Below, piece after piece: positions 1 through 5,861 of a DNA stretch of 6,921 nt (positions are counted from its first letter, which is position 1; each line of letters starts with the position of its first letter). The notes beneath the pieces were generated by a model. That model made no database searches, was not told where the DNA came from, and saw only the letters and a program-made list of their open reading frames with translations. This stretch comes from Streptosporangiaceae bacterium. GTDB taxonomy: Bacteria; Actinomycetota; Actinomycetes; Streptosporangiales; Streptosporangiaceae. The translations under genes and the position numbers were made by a program. The DNA lies in contig JASIGS010000023.1 in the NCBI GenBank assembly GCA_030052355.1, positions 1 through 6,921 on the forward strand, in the 5' to 3' direction.

Positions 1-2161
1 TGGCCGCTCCCGCGCGCCAGCGCCAGGCCGTGATGGCGTGACCGGCGAACGGATCGAACTGCAGCACTGCCGGATCCAGCGCTTCCCCGGCCAGCGCGTC
101 CTCCGGCCGGCCCTCGAGCCAGGCGGCCTCGGCCCTTGCCGCCGCGATCGGCGGCAGCAGGTTCGGCAGGCCGGTCCGCGCCGCGATCTCGGCTGCCTCG
201 TCGAGCAGTGACCGGTAGCCCGGTTGCCCGCGTCGCGCCAGCACGGTGGCCCGGACGACGAGGGCATCGCACCGGGCGTAGGACCTGCGGCTGCCATCCG
301 CGAGCACCTCGGCCGCCGCCGCAATCGCGTCGTCCCAGCGGCCGAGCGCCAGCTGCGACTCCATCCTGAGCAAACCCAGCTGCTCGAGGTTCAGCTCCTG
401 GCCGTGCTCAGCGCAGAAGGCCATCGCCGGCCCGAGATAGCTCTGCGCCAGCTGCCATTCCCTGCGCACGCACAGCATCCACGTCAGGTGCAAGTGCGCC
501 TGACCGGCGCCGAAGTAGTCGCCCTCGCGGCTGGCCAGGTCGCGGCTCCGCTCGAGCTTCGCCACGCCGGCCAGGTCGCCCCTGACGATGTCGATCGCGC
601 CCATGAGGTCGAGGCCGGCGTAGACCGCCTGTGCGCAGCCGAGCCGCTCGCCCAGGTCGATCGCCTTTCCGGCCCATTCGCTCGCCTCAGCGTCGTTCCA
701 TATCCCGTAGATCGCAGCGACCTGGACGTAGCAGAGCGCGAGCTCGTCGGCGGGCGAGAGCTGTTCAAGCACGGCCATGGCCTGGTGCGTGTACGCGAGC
801 GACTCGGCGATCCTTGCCTCGCGGCCGACGTGCATGCCAAGCAGCCGCAGCGTCCGGCCCTCGCCAAGCAGGTCGCCTCGAGCGCGGTGGATGTCCAGCG
901 CCTCGCGGAGCGAGGCGACTGCCTCGCCGCCGACGGCAGTGAGGTAGTACTCTTCGGCGAACCGCTCGAGCAGGCTGGCCCGGTCTTTGCCAGGCAGCCG
1001 GTCGGCGAGCTGCAAGGCGCGCGCGTACAGGCTCGCAGCCTCTTTGTGAGCTCCGGCCGCGGCCGCGGCGCTGGCGGCGCGCGGCGCGTAGCGCAGGACC
1101 GCGGCGCCGTCCTCGGCACCTTCCGCGTGGTGTGCCAGCCGGGCCGGGTCCGCGGCCGGGTCGTCGTCCTTCTCCAGCACCGACAGCACCGCGCGGTGCA
1201 GCTCGGTGCGGCGGCCGGGAGCCAGTGACTCCTCGATCACGAGCCTCGCGATCTCGTGGCGGAACGCCACGAGCCCTGCGGAGGCCGTCAGCATGCCCGA
1301 GCCCACGCACTCGTCGATGCTGTCCATCGCCACCGGGTCGAGCGCCTCAAGCAGCCAGGTTTCGGCCTGCCCGGGCACGACGGCCGCGGCATCGAGCAGG
1401 TTGCGTGCCTGGCCGCTGAGCCGGGCAGCCCGCGCGAGAACCGCGTCGCGGACCGAATGCGGGATGCGGTCCGTGCCCGACGCGATGACCTCGGTCACGA
1501 AGAACGGGTTGCCGGCCGTCCGCTGGTGGAGCTGGTCGGGGTCCACCCTGGTCCGGGCGGTCAGTGCGGCCACGGCGGCTCTCGACAGACCGGGCAGGGA
1601 CACCCGGGCGAGGACGCGGCCCGCCTCGGACAGCTCGCCGACGACGAGCCGGAGCTGGTGGGTGCGGTCGAGGTGGTCGTCGCGGTAACTCGCCACAAGC
1701 AGCACGGGAAGGGGATCGATCCAGCGCGCGAGCAGCCGGATGACGTCGAGGGTCGCTTCGTCGGCCCAGTGCACGTCCTCGACTACCACCACGACCGGGG
1801 CAGCCGAACGCAGCTCGCGCAGCAGCGCCGTGGCCACGTCGAAGGCCGCGGCGCCGGCGGTGATCTGGGTAGCCAGCTCCACGTTCAGCTCCCGGGCGAG
1901 CTCCAGCACGGGCCCGAGCGGCCGGGGCATGAACAGCGGGTCGCAGGCGGTCCTGATGACCCGTGCCGAGTCGCTGGCGATGGCGCAGAAGCGGCGAAGC
2001 AGCGTCGTCTTGCCGATGCCGGCCTCACCGGGCACGAGGACGACCCCGCCCCGCGGCTCCCCGATGACGCGCGCCAGTAGTGAGGTCAGGGTGGCAAGCT
2101 GGTCAGAGCGTTCTAGCAACTCGCCGGATCCACGGACGCCGTCTGCCAAGGCCACCCACAC
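1..2161 (-). CDS. LuxR/LAL-type ATPase-TPR transcriptional regulator, N-terminal ~720 residues (partial, runs off left edge)
   Basis: One frame is open from 2161 down to base 2, about 720 codons, with no stop. The N-terminal part is a STAND/AAA_16-type ATPase. It has a Walker A GEAGIGKTT at about residues 45-53, a Walker B run of valines ending in EDVHWADE at about 122-135, a sensor-like LLVASYR at about 154-160, and the family motif HQRTAGNPFFVTEV at about 212-225. From about residue 340 it becomes Ala/Leu-rich helical pairs resembling TPRs (for example KEAASLYARALQLADRL). Family members (LAL regulators such as MalT) usually end in a LuxR-type helix-turn-helix that binds DNA. That end would lie left of the window, so the DNA-binding assignment is inferred. 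The frame stays open upstream of 2161. I chose GTG 2161 because the typical N-terminal LLER motif follows within 20 residues and a weak GAG lies 5 bases upstream. GTG 2155 is an alternative. The ligand is unknown, and an SARP-like or DNA-binding-free STAND protein is not excluded. Confidence 0.9.
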   Translation of the reverse strand, partial: MWVALADGVRGSGELLERSDQLATLTSLLARVIGEPRGGVVLVPGEAGIGKTTLLRRFCAIASDSARVIRTACDPLFMPRPLGPVLELARELNVELATQITAGAAAFDVATALLRELRSAAPVVVVVEDVHWADEATLDVIRLLARWIDPLPVLLVASYRDDHLDRTHQLRLVVGELSEAGRVLARVSLPGLSRAAVAALTARTRVDPDQLHQRTAGNPFFVTEVIASGTDRIPHSVRDAVLARAARLSGQARNLLDAAAVVPGQAETWLLEALDPVAMDSIDECVGSGMLTASAGLVAFRHEIARLVIEESLAPGRRTELHRAVLSVLEKDDDPAADPARLAHHAEGAEDGAAVLRYAPRAASAAAAAGAHKEAASLYARALQLADRLPGKDRASLLERFAEEYYLTAVGGEAVASLREALDIHRARGDLLGEGRTLRLLGMHVGREARIAESLAYTHQAMAVLEQLSPADELALCYVQVAAIYGIWNDAEASEWAGKAIDLGERLGCAQAVYAGLDLMGAIDIVRGDLAGVAKLERSRDLASREGDYFGAGQAHLHLTWMLCVRREWQLAQSYLGPAMAFCAEHGQELNLEQLGLLRMESQLALGRWDDAIAAAAEVLADGSRRSYARCDALVVRATVLARRGQPGYRSLLDEAAEIAARTGLPNLLPPIAAARAEAAWLEGRPEDALAGEALDPAVLQFDPFAGHAITAWRWRAGAA

Positions 2162-2409
2162 CGAATCTCGATGACGCCGCGCCAGCCTGCTACCCGCGGG
2201 TACAGGCGGCCTTAGAAAGATGACGCTTACCGGGAGCAAAGGTATTACCCGGCCTACCAAAATCCCGGGCCGCCATGGTCCGGTGCCGGCCGGGGGCGGC
2301 AAGCGCGGTCGTCCGTGGCACCCTAGAGGCATCGTGAATGCCCAGAACGAGTTCCGCTCGGCGCCAGCCCGGTGCCGGCCAGCCAGCGGGCTCGGGAGAG
2401 CGAGGTGCG
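2162..2409. promoter_or_regulatory. Divergent intergenic region between the LAL regulator and the small membrane protein
   Basis: About 250 bases separate two divergently read starts, so both promoters should lie here. Positions 2215-2265 are clearly less G+C-rich than their surroundings. They hold three TACC copies at 2228, 2246 and 2255, one GGTA at 2241, and the 9-base palindrome GGTATTACC at 2241-2249. This could be an operator or promoter core. I see no convincing -35/-10 pair on either strand. Translated frames across this stretch look like non-coding shadow: Pro/Arg/Gly-rich, with no domain motif. Confidence 0.35.
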
Positions 2410-2715
2410 ATGACGTGTAGTTCCACTGCCAGCGGGGGCCAGGCCTGGACGTGGCCCGAGGTACAGACCGGGCCGCTGATCGTCGGCGGCGTACTGATTG
2501 GCATTGGCGCCGCGTTCGCGCTGGCGGGAATCGCCGTCGCCGGGTCGCACGTAGCCGCGGCCACCCGCAGGTGGGCGCAGGACCTGGACGTGCCACCGGG
2601 CGAGCTGGCCAGGCTGAAGTGGGAGCAGGCGAGAGCGGCCGCTACAGCCGGGGCGAATTCCTGGCAGAACCACCCGAACGCCAAGGTGGGGCTCTCCCGC
2701 CGCGGCTCGAGATAG
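2410..2715 (+). CDS. Small single-pass membrane protein of unknown function
   Basis: This encodes 101 residues. A short polar N-terminus is followed by one hydrophobic segment at about residues 21-47 (from PLIVGGVLIGIG through AGIAVAG). Next comes a charged segment, ATRRWAQDLDVPPGELARLKWEQARAAATAG, at about 50-81, and a polar tail. From memory, this layout matches small uncharacterised actinobacterial proteins in which a glycine-rich transmembrane helix is followed by a W-x-x-x-hydrophobic, PP-x-E-LA-x-x-x-W stretch. The acidic/basic tail would sit on one face of the membrane. Arginines just after the helix suggest that the C-terminus is cytoplasmic (positive-inside rule). The frame also has ATG 2338 with AGAGG 8 bases upstream, which would add 24 disordered residues. 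I prefer ATG 2410 because it starts just before the membrane helix and has GAGG and GGGAG upstream. The function is unknown. It converges on the racemase-type gene. Confidence 0.72.
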   Translation: MTCSSTASGGQAWTWPEVQTGPLIVGGVLIGIGAAFALAGIAVAGSHVAAATRRWAQDLDVPPGELARLKWEQARAAATAGANSWQNHPNAKVGLSRRGSR

Positions 2716-2730
2716 GCGGTTTCGCCCATC

Positions 2731-2758
2731 GCGCTGGCTGGGGACGCTTCCGCAGCGC
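2731..2758. terminator. Stem-loop between convergent genes, possible bidirectional terminator
   Basis: GCGCTG at 2731-2736 pairs with CAGCGC at 2753-2758. An inner GGGA/TTCC pairing (one G-T wobble) closes a CGC loop. It lies in the 65-base gap between the membrane protein stop (2715) and the stop of the opposing enzyme gene (2781), where a terminator is expected. There is no T-tract on either side, as is common in high-G+C actinobacteria. A weaker GGCG/CGCC hairpin sits at 2715-2726. The assignment rests on position plus stem only. Confidence 0.45.
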
Positions 2759-2780
2759 AGGCCCGAGCTAGGGCGGCGTC

Positions 2781-3923
2781 CTAGCGCCAGGCCGGGCCGG
2801 CGGTGACGGGGTGCGCGCGGATGAAGTCCTCGTCCACGTCCACTCCGAGCCCCGGCCCCTCCAGCGGGCTGACCGTACCCTCCGGCGAAAGCTCGTAGGA
2901 AGCGGAGCACAACGTCGCACGGAGCGGGTTGTCCGCCGACCCGTCGGCCTCGAAGTAGCGCGCGTTGTCGATGCTCGCCAGGAAGTGGACGCTCGCGGCC
3001 ATGTTGAGCCCGGTGTGCGACCCGTGCGTGCAGACCGGCAGCCCGGCGGCCGACGCGAGCGCCGCGATGCGCAGCGCCTCGGTGACGCCGCCGCACCGGG
3101 ACAGGTCAGGCTGCAGCACCGACACGCAGCCGGCGTCGACCAGGCGCTGGAAGTCGTAGCGCGTGTAGCAGTTCTCGCCCGCTGCCAGCGGTAGCACGGC
3201 GAACCTGGCCGCCGCGCGCCAGTCACGGTCCCGGTACGGCGGGAACGGCTCCTCCAGCCAGCCCACCCGGACCCGTGTCAGCACCGGCATCGACTCGCGC
3301 ACGTCATCCACCGAGTAACGGCAGTTGGCGTCGGCGAGCAGCACCACGTCGTCGCCAACGGCCGCGCGCATCGCGACGGCTCGTTCCATGTCTGAAGAAA
3401 GCGCGTCGCCGAGCCGCAGCTTCAGCGCGCGGTACCCGGCAGCGACGCAAGCCTGCGCCTCCCTCGCCAGCGCGCCGGGCTCGGCGTAACCGAGCGCGAA
3501 CCCGCCGGCGTAGGCGGGCACGGCGCGGGCCGAGCCGCCGAGCAGCCGGTACAGGGGCAGGCCCAGTGCCTTCCCCCTGATGTCCCATAGCGCCATGTCG
3601 ACGCCGCTCATCGCGCAGACGCACGCGGCGCAAGTGCCGTGGTTGGCCAGCACACGTGTCTCGAAGCGGTCCCAGACCGCCGCCGTCTCCGCCGCGTCCA
3701 TGCCGGTGAACAGGTCGGCCAGCGTCGTGTCCACGGTCTGCGCTACGGCGAGCGGCGCGCGGGCGTTGTAGGCCTCGCCGTACCCGGTCAGGCCGCCAGC
3801 GGTGGTGACCCTGACGATCACGGTGTCGCGCTTCACCGCCCGGCCGAGGCCCTGCGCGACCGGGTGACGTAGCGGCACCGAGCAGGGCAGGGCCGCCACC
3901 GTCGCGATCGTGAGCTCCGTCAC
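2781..3923 (-). CDS. Mandelate racemase/muconate lactonizing enzyme family protein, probable acid-sugar dehydratase
   Basis: This is a full-length enolase-superfamily enzyme of about 380 residues, typical for the family. An N-terminal capping domain (about 1-125, including the GLTGYGEAYNARAP loop) is followed by a TIM barrel. Numbered from the upstream GTG 3932, the expected Mg2+ ligands are D201 (LADANCRY), E227 (WLEEPF) and E253 (AAGEN). The mandelate-racemase-subgroup His-Asp dyad is visible as D276 (LQPD) and H303 (CTHGSH), with E328 (YFEAD) as the probable general acid. The lysine motif of the second barrel strand reads K171-L-R173, so the usual second lysine is arginine. That leaves His-Asp as the main base and favours a dehydratase over a racemase (inference). 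The enzymes abstract the alpha proton of a carboxylate substrate in the cytoplasm. The substrate cannot be read here, and no sugar transporter or kinase lies nearby. I prefer GTG 3923 because AGGGTGG lies 5 bases upstream. GTG 3932 is three codons longer and has no good site. Confidence 0.9.
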   Translation of the reverse strand: MTELTIATVAALPCSVPLRHPVAQGLGRAVKRDTVIVRVTTAGGLTGYGEAYNARAPLAVAQTVDTTLADLFTGMDAAETAAVWDRFETRVLANHGTCAACVCAMSGVDMALWDIRGKALGLPLYRLLGGSARAVPAYAGGFALGYAEPGALAREAQACVAAGYRALKLRLGDALSSDMERAVAMRAAVGDDVVLLADANCRYSVDDVRESMPVLTRVRVGWLEEPFPPYRDRDWRAAARFAVLPLAAGENCYTRYDFQRLVDAGCVSVLQPDLSRCGGVTEALRIAALASAAGLPVCTHGSHTGLNMAASVHFLASIDNARYFEADGSADNPLRATLCSASYELSPEGTVSPLEGPGLGVDVDEDFIRAHPVTAGPAWR

Positions 3924-3928
3924 CGCGG

Positions 3929-3935
3929 CCACCCT
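3929..3935 (-). promoter_or_regulatory. Probable ribosome binding site of the racemase-type gene
   Basis: On the minus strand AGGGTGG lies 5 bases before GTG 3923 and overlaps the alternative GTG 3932. It is imperfect against AGGAGG, but the spacing makes 3923 the better start. Confidence 0.4.
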
Positions 3936-3989
3936 ATCGCCGGGCGTCCCGGCGCAGGGCTAGCCTGGCAGCACTCCACAACACGGCAC

Positions 3990-4005
3990 GGCGGAGGGGC
4001 CCGCC
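3990..4005. other. Short hairpin in the divergent intergenic region
   Basis: GGCGG at 3990-3994 can pair with CCGCC at 4001-4005 across the loop AGGGGC. It sits midway between the divergent enzyme and dynamin genes. In DNA this rich in G+C such a stem can arise by chance. No clear promoter boxes were found on either strand of this ~140-base gap. Confidence 0.2.
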
Positions 4006-4036
4006 ATCCAACCGCGGCACTGTTCCGCCAACGGTC

Positions 4037-4055
4037 CCTACCTGGTGAAGGTAGG
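4037..4055 (+). promoter_or_regulatory. Perfect inverted repeat overlapping the dynamin gene's ribosome binding site
   Basis: CCTACC (4037-4042) and GGTAGG (4050-4055) form a perfect 6-base stem around the loop TGGTGAA. The right arm overlaps the start of AGGTGA (4053-4058), the likely Shine-Dalgarno of the downstream GTPase. GGTGA also occurs twice as a direct repeat (4044-4048 and 4054-4058). It could be an mRNA hairpin limiting translation or a DNA operator. Both readings are inference. Confidence 0.4.
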
Positions 4056-4058
4056 TGA
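4053..4058 (+). promoter_or_regulatory. Ribosome binding site deciding the dynamin start
   Basis: AGGTGA ends 5 bases before ATG 4064. The in-frame GTG at 4055 lies inside this site and has only GAAGG 3 bases upstream, too close to work well. ATG 4064 is therefore the better start. Confidence 0.6.
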
Positions 4059-4063
4059 CGACC

Positions 4064-5824
4064 ATGGCCACGGAAGGCGGGACGCTCCGTTCGCTGCTCG
4101 ACCGCCTGGACGAGGTGTCCGACGAGGCCGGTCACGGCACGCTCGCCGTTCTCCGCGACCGGCTCGAGGCCGGGCGGCTGCGCGTGCTGGTGGCCGGGGA
4201 GGCCAAGCGCGGCAAGAGCACGCTGGTGAACGCCTTGCTCGGCAGGCAGGTGCTGCCCGCCGGGGTGGTTCCGCTGACGGCCGTGGCGGCCACCGTGGTG
4301 CAGGCCGCCCCAGGCGACGAGGGCATCGAGGTCACGTTCACCGACCGTGGCTCCCGGCGCTTCCCGTTGTCCGCGCTCGCTGATTACGGGACGGAACGCG
4401 GTAATCCAGGCAACTGCCGTCAGGTCACCTCGATCACGGTCGGGGTGAACGCGCCCGTGCTGGCGCGCGGCGTCGAGATCGTCGACACGCCGGGAACCGG
4501 CTCGGTGCACGCGCACAACACCGCCGCCGCGGACGCGGCGCTGCCGTCGATGGACGCGGCGGTCTTCGTGCTGACGGCGGACCCGCCGGTGTCGGCCAGC
4601 GAACGGGACCTGCTGCGCCGGGTTGCCGGGCTGTCGGTCGCGCTGTTCGTGGTGCTGAACAAGGCGGACTACCTGGATGAGGCGTCTCTGGCCGAGGCGG
4701 TGGCGTTCACCGGGGGAGTGGTGGCCCAGGTGACCGGCGGTCCGCAGCTGGTGTATCCGCTGTCAGCGCGCAACGCGCTGACCCCGGCGGGTGACGCGGG
4801 TTTCGCCGCGTTCGCGGCCGAGTTCGCCAGTTACCTGGACTCCGGGCGGGTAGCCGGGCTCGAGCTGTCGGTGCGGCGGCACGCGCTCAGGCTCGGCCAG
4901 CAGCTCCTCGACGAGGTGCTGCTCGCGCGGCGCGTTGCCCGGCTGCCGGGCGAGCAGGCGGCCGCGCAGATAGCGGCGTTCGGCGCCCGGCTGGACGCGG
5001 TGGCGGCTCGCCGGGTCGACGCCGAGGATCGCGCGACCGCACAGTCGCGGCGGCTGCTTGGCTCGCTGAACGAGGCAGCCGCCGACGCGCTGGCGCGGCT
5101 GCCGGAGGCGGCCAGCGTGGAACTGACCGCGCTGCTCGACGCAGAGTTCGCGGCGGCGGCGCCCGCGGAGATACAGCGCGCCGGCCGCGCCCGGCTGACC
5201 GGCATGGTCGCCGAGGCGGTCGAGGCGTGGCGGCAGGAGCAGGCGGCCCGGCTCGAGGACGGGCTGCGCGAGATCGACGACAAGCTGGCGGCCGAGCTGG
5301 AAGCCGAGCTGGGCGCGGTCCGCGCTGCCGCCGCCGACCTGCTCGGGGTGGAGCTCACGGTGCCGTCACCCGGCGAGAAGCTGGCGGCCAGCCTTGGCTT
5401 TTTCTACACGATGGACGAGCGCGTCGACCAGGCCGAGTTGCTGGCCGGCTCGGTGCGGCGGCGGCTGCCCGGCGAGTACGGGCGCCGGGTCGCCAGACAG
5501 CGACTGCTCGGTGAGGTCGCCGACCTGGTCGGCAGCCAGCTCGGCCGGGCCCGTGGTGACCTGCAGTACCGGCTGGCCGAGGCGACCCGGCGGCTGCTGC
5601 GCGAGGTGCGCGGCAGGTACGCAGAGACGACGCGGCGGCTGGCCGCCGCGCTGGACCGCGCGGCCGACATCCGCGCGGATGCCGACGGCCAGGGTGAGCG
5701 CGAGCTGGCCGAACTGGCCGAACGCGAGCGCGTACTCAGTGCCCTGCTCGCCGAGCTGGCGGTAGGCTGCGAGTGCCGGATGAGGCCCCGGGTGGGCGCG
5801 AGCCCAGAACCGCCAGTTGGCTGA
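4064..5824 (+). CDS. Bacterial dynamin-like GTPase
   Basis: This encodes 586 residues with a complete dynamin-type GTPase head at the N-terminus. Visible motifs are G1 GEAKRGKS (45-52), G2 threonine in PLTAV (T72), G3 DTPG (141-144), G4 NKAD (199-202) and a G5-like LSAR (233-236). The remaining ~330 residues are long Ala/Glu/Arg-rich helices, as in the stalk of dynamin-like proteins. Around residues 436-452 is PGEKLAASLGFFYTMDE, whose short FFY patch sits where these proteins often contact membrane. No clear transmembrane helix is present. Family members bind GTP and assemble on membranes to remodel, fuse or protect them. Known actinobacterial relatives are DynA/DynB of Streptomyces septation and IniA/IniC of mycobacteria. 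Which role applies here is not visible, and no second dynamin gene flanks it in the window. It is the first gene of a probable operon with the cysteine-rich protein 37 bases downstream. The last ~20 residues (GCECRMRPRVG onward) are polar and probably disordered. Confidence 0.92.
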   Translation: MATEGGTLRSLLDRLDEVSDEAGHGTLAVLRDRLEAGRLRVLVAGEAKRGKSTLVNALLGRQVLPAGVVPLTAVAATVVQAAPGDEGIEVTFTDRGSRRFPLSALADYGTERGNPGNCRQVTSITVGVNAPVLARGVEIVDTPGTGSVHAHNTAAADAALPSMDAAVFVLTADPPVSASERDLLRRVAGLSVALFVVLNKADYLDEASLAEAVAFTGGVVAQVTGGPQLVYPLSARNALTPAGDAGFAAFAAEFASYLDSGRVAGLELSVRRHALRLGQQLLDEVLLARRVARLPGEQAAAQIAAFGARLDAVAARRVDAEDRATAQSRRLLGSLNEAAADALARLPEAASVELTALLDAEFAAAAPAEIQRAGRARLTGMVAEAVEAWRQEQAARLEDGLREIDDKLAAELEAELGAVRAAAADLLGVELTVPSPGEKLAASLGFFYTMDERVDQAELLAGSVRRRLPGEYGRRVARQRLLGEVADLVGSQLGRARGDLQYRLAEATRRLLREVRGRYAETTRRLAAALDRAADIRADADGQGERELAELAERERVLSALLAELAVGCECRMRPRVGASPEPPVG

Positions 5825-5849
5825 TGGTCTCTGCCGTGAATGATGTGGC

Positions 5850-5854
5850 GGAGG
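5850..5854 (+). promoter_or_regulatory. Strong Shine-Dalgarno of the cysteine-rich repeat protein
   Basis: GGAGG is followed by a 7-base spacer and ATG 5862. This is the best ribosome binding site in the window. It decides the start over the later in-frame ATG at 5898, which has no such site. It lies in the 37-base gap after the dynamin stop. Confidence 0.75.
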
Positions 5855-5861
5855 TCTGTCA

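Noticed and set aside
224..1228. Long plus-strand open frame of 334 codons, and another at 1256-2080 (274 codons)
   Set aside because: Both are antisense to the ATPase regulator, whose minus-strand frame carries Walker A, Walker B and TPR-like repeats. The plus-strand translations are low-complexity Arg/Pro/Gly/Val-rich with no motif. Long antisense frames are expected in very G+C-rich coding DNA.
2190..2729. Minus-strand frame of 179 codons opposite the small membrane protein
   Set aside because: It overlaps the membrane protein completely and has no clear ribosome binding site or recognisable domain. The plus-strand frame has a proper membrane helix and a start with upstream purines.
3955..3967. 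Imperfect palindrome CAGGGCTAGCCTG upstream of the racemase-type gene as an operator
   Set aside because: It is short, has unequal arms and stands alone in G+C-rich DNA. Nothing distinguishes it from chance.
3920..4516. Minus-strand frame of 198 codons across the dynamin start
   Set aside because: It is antisense to the GTPase P-loop region and would cross the whole divergent promoter. Its translation is Arg/His/Gly-rich with no domain.
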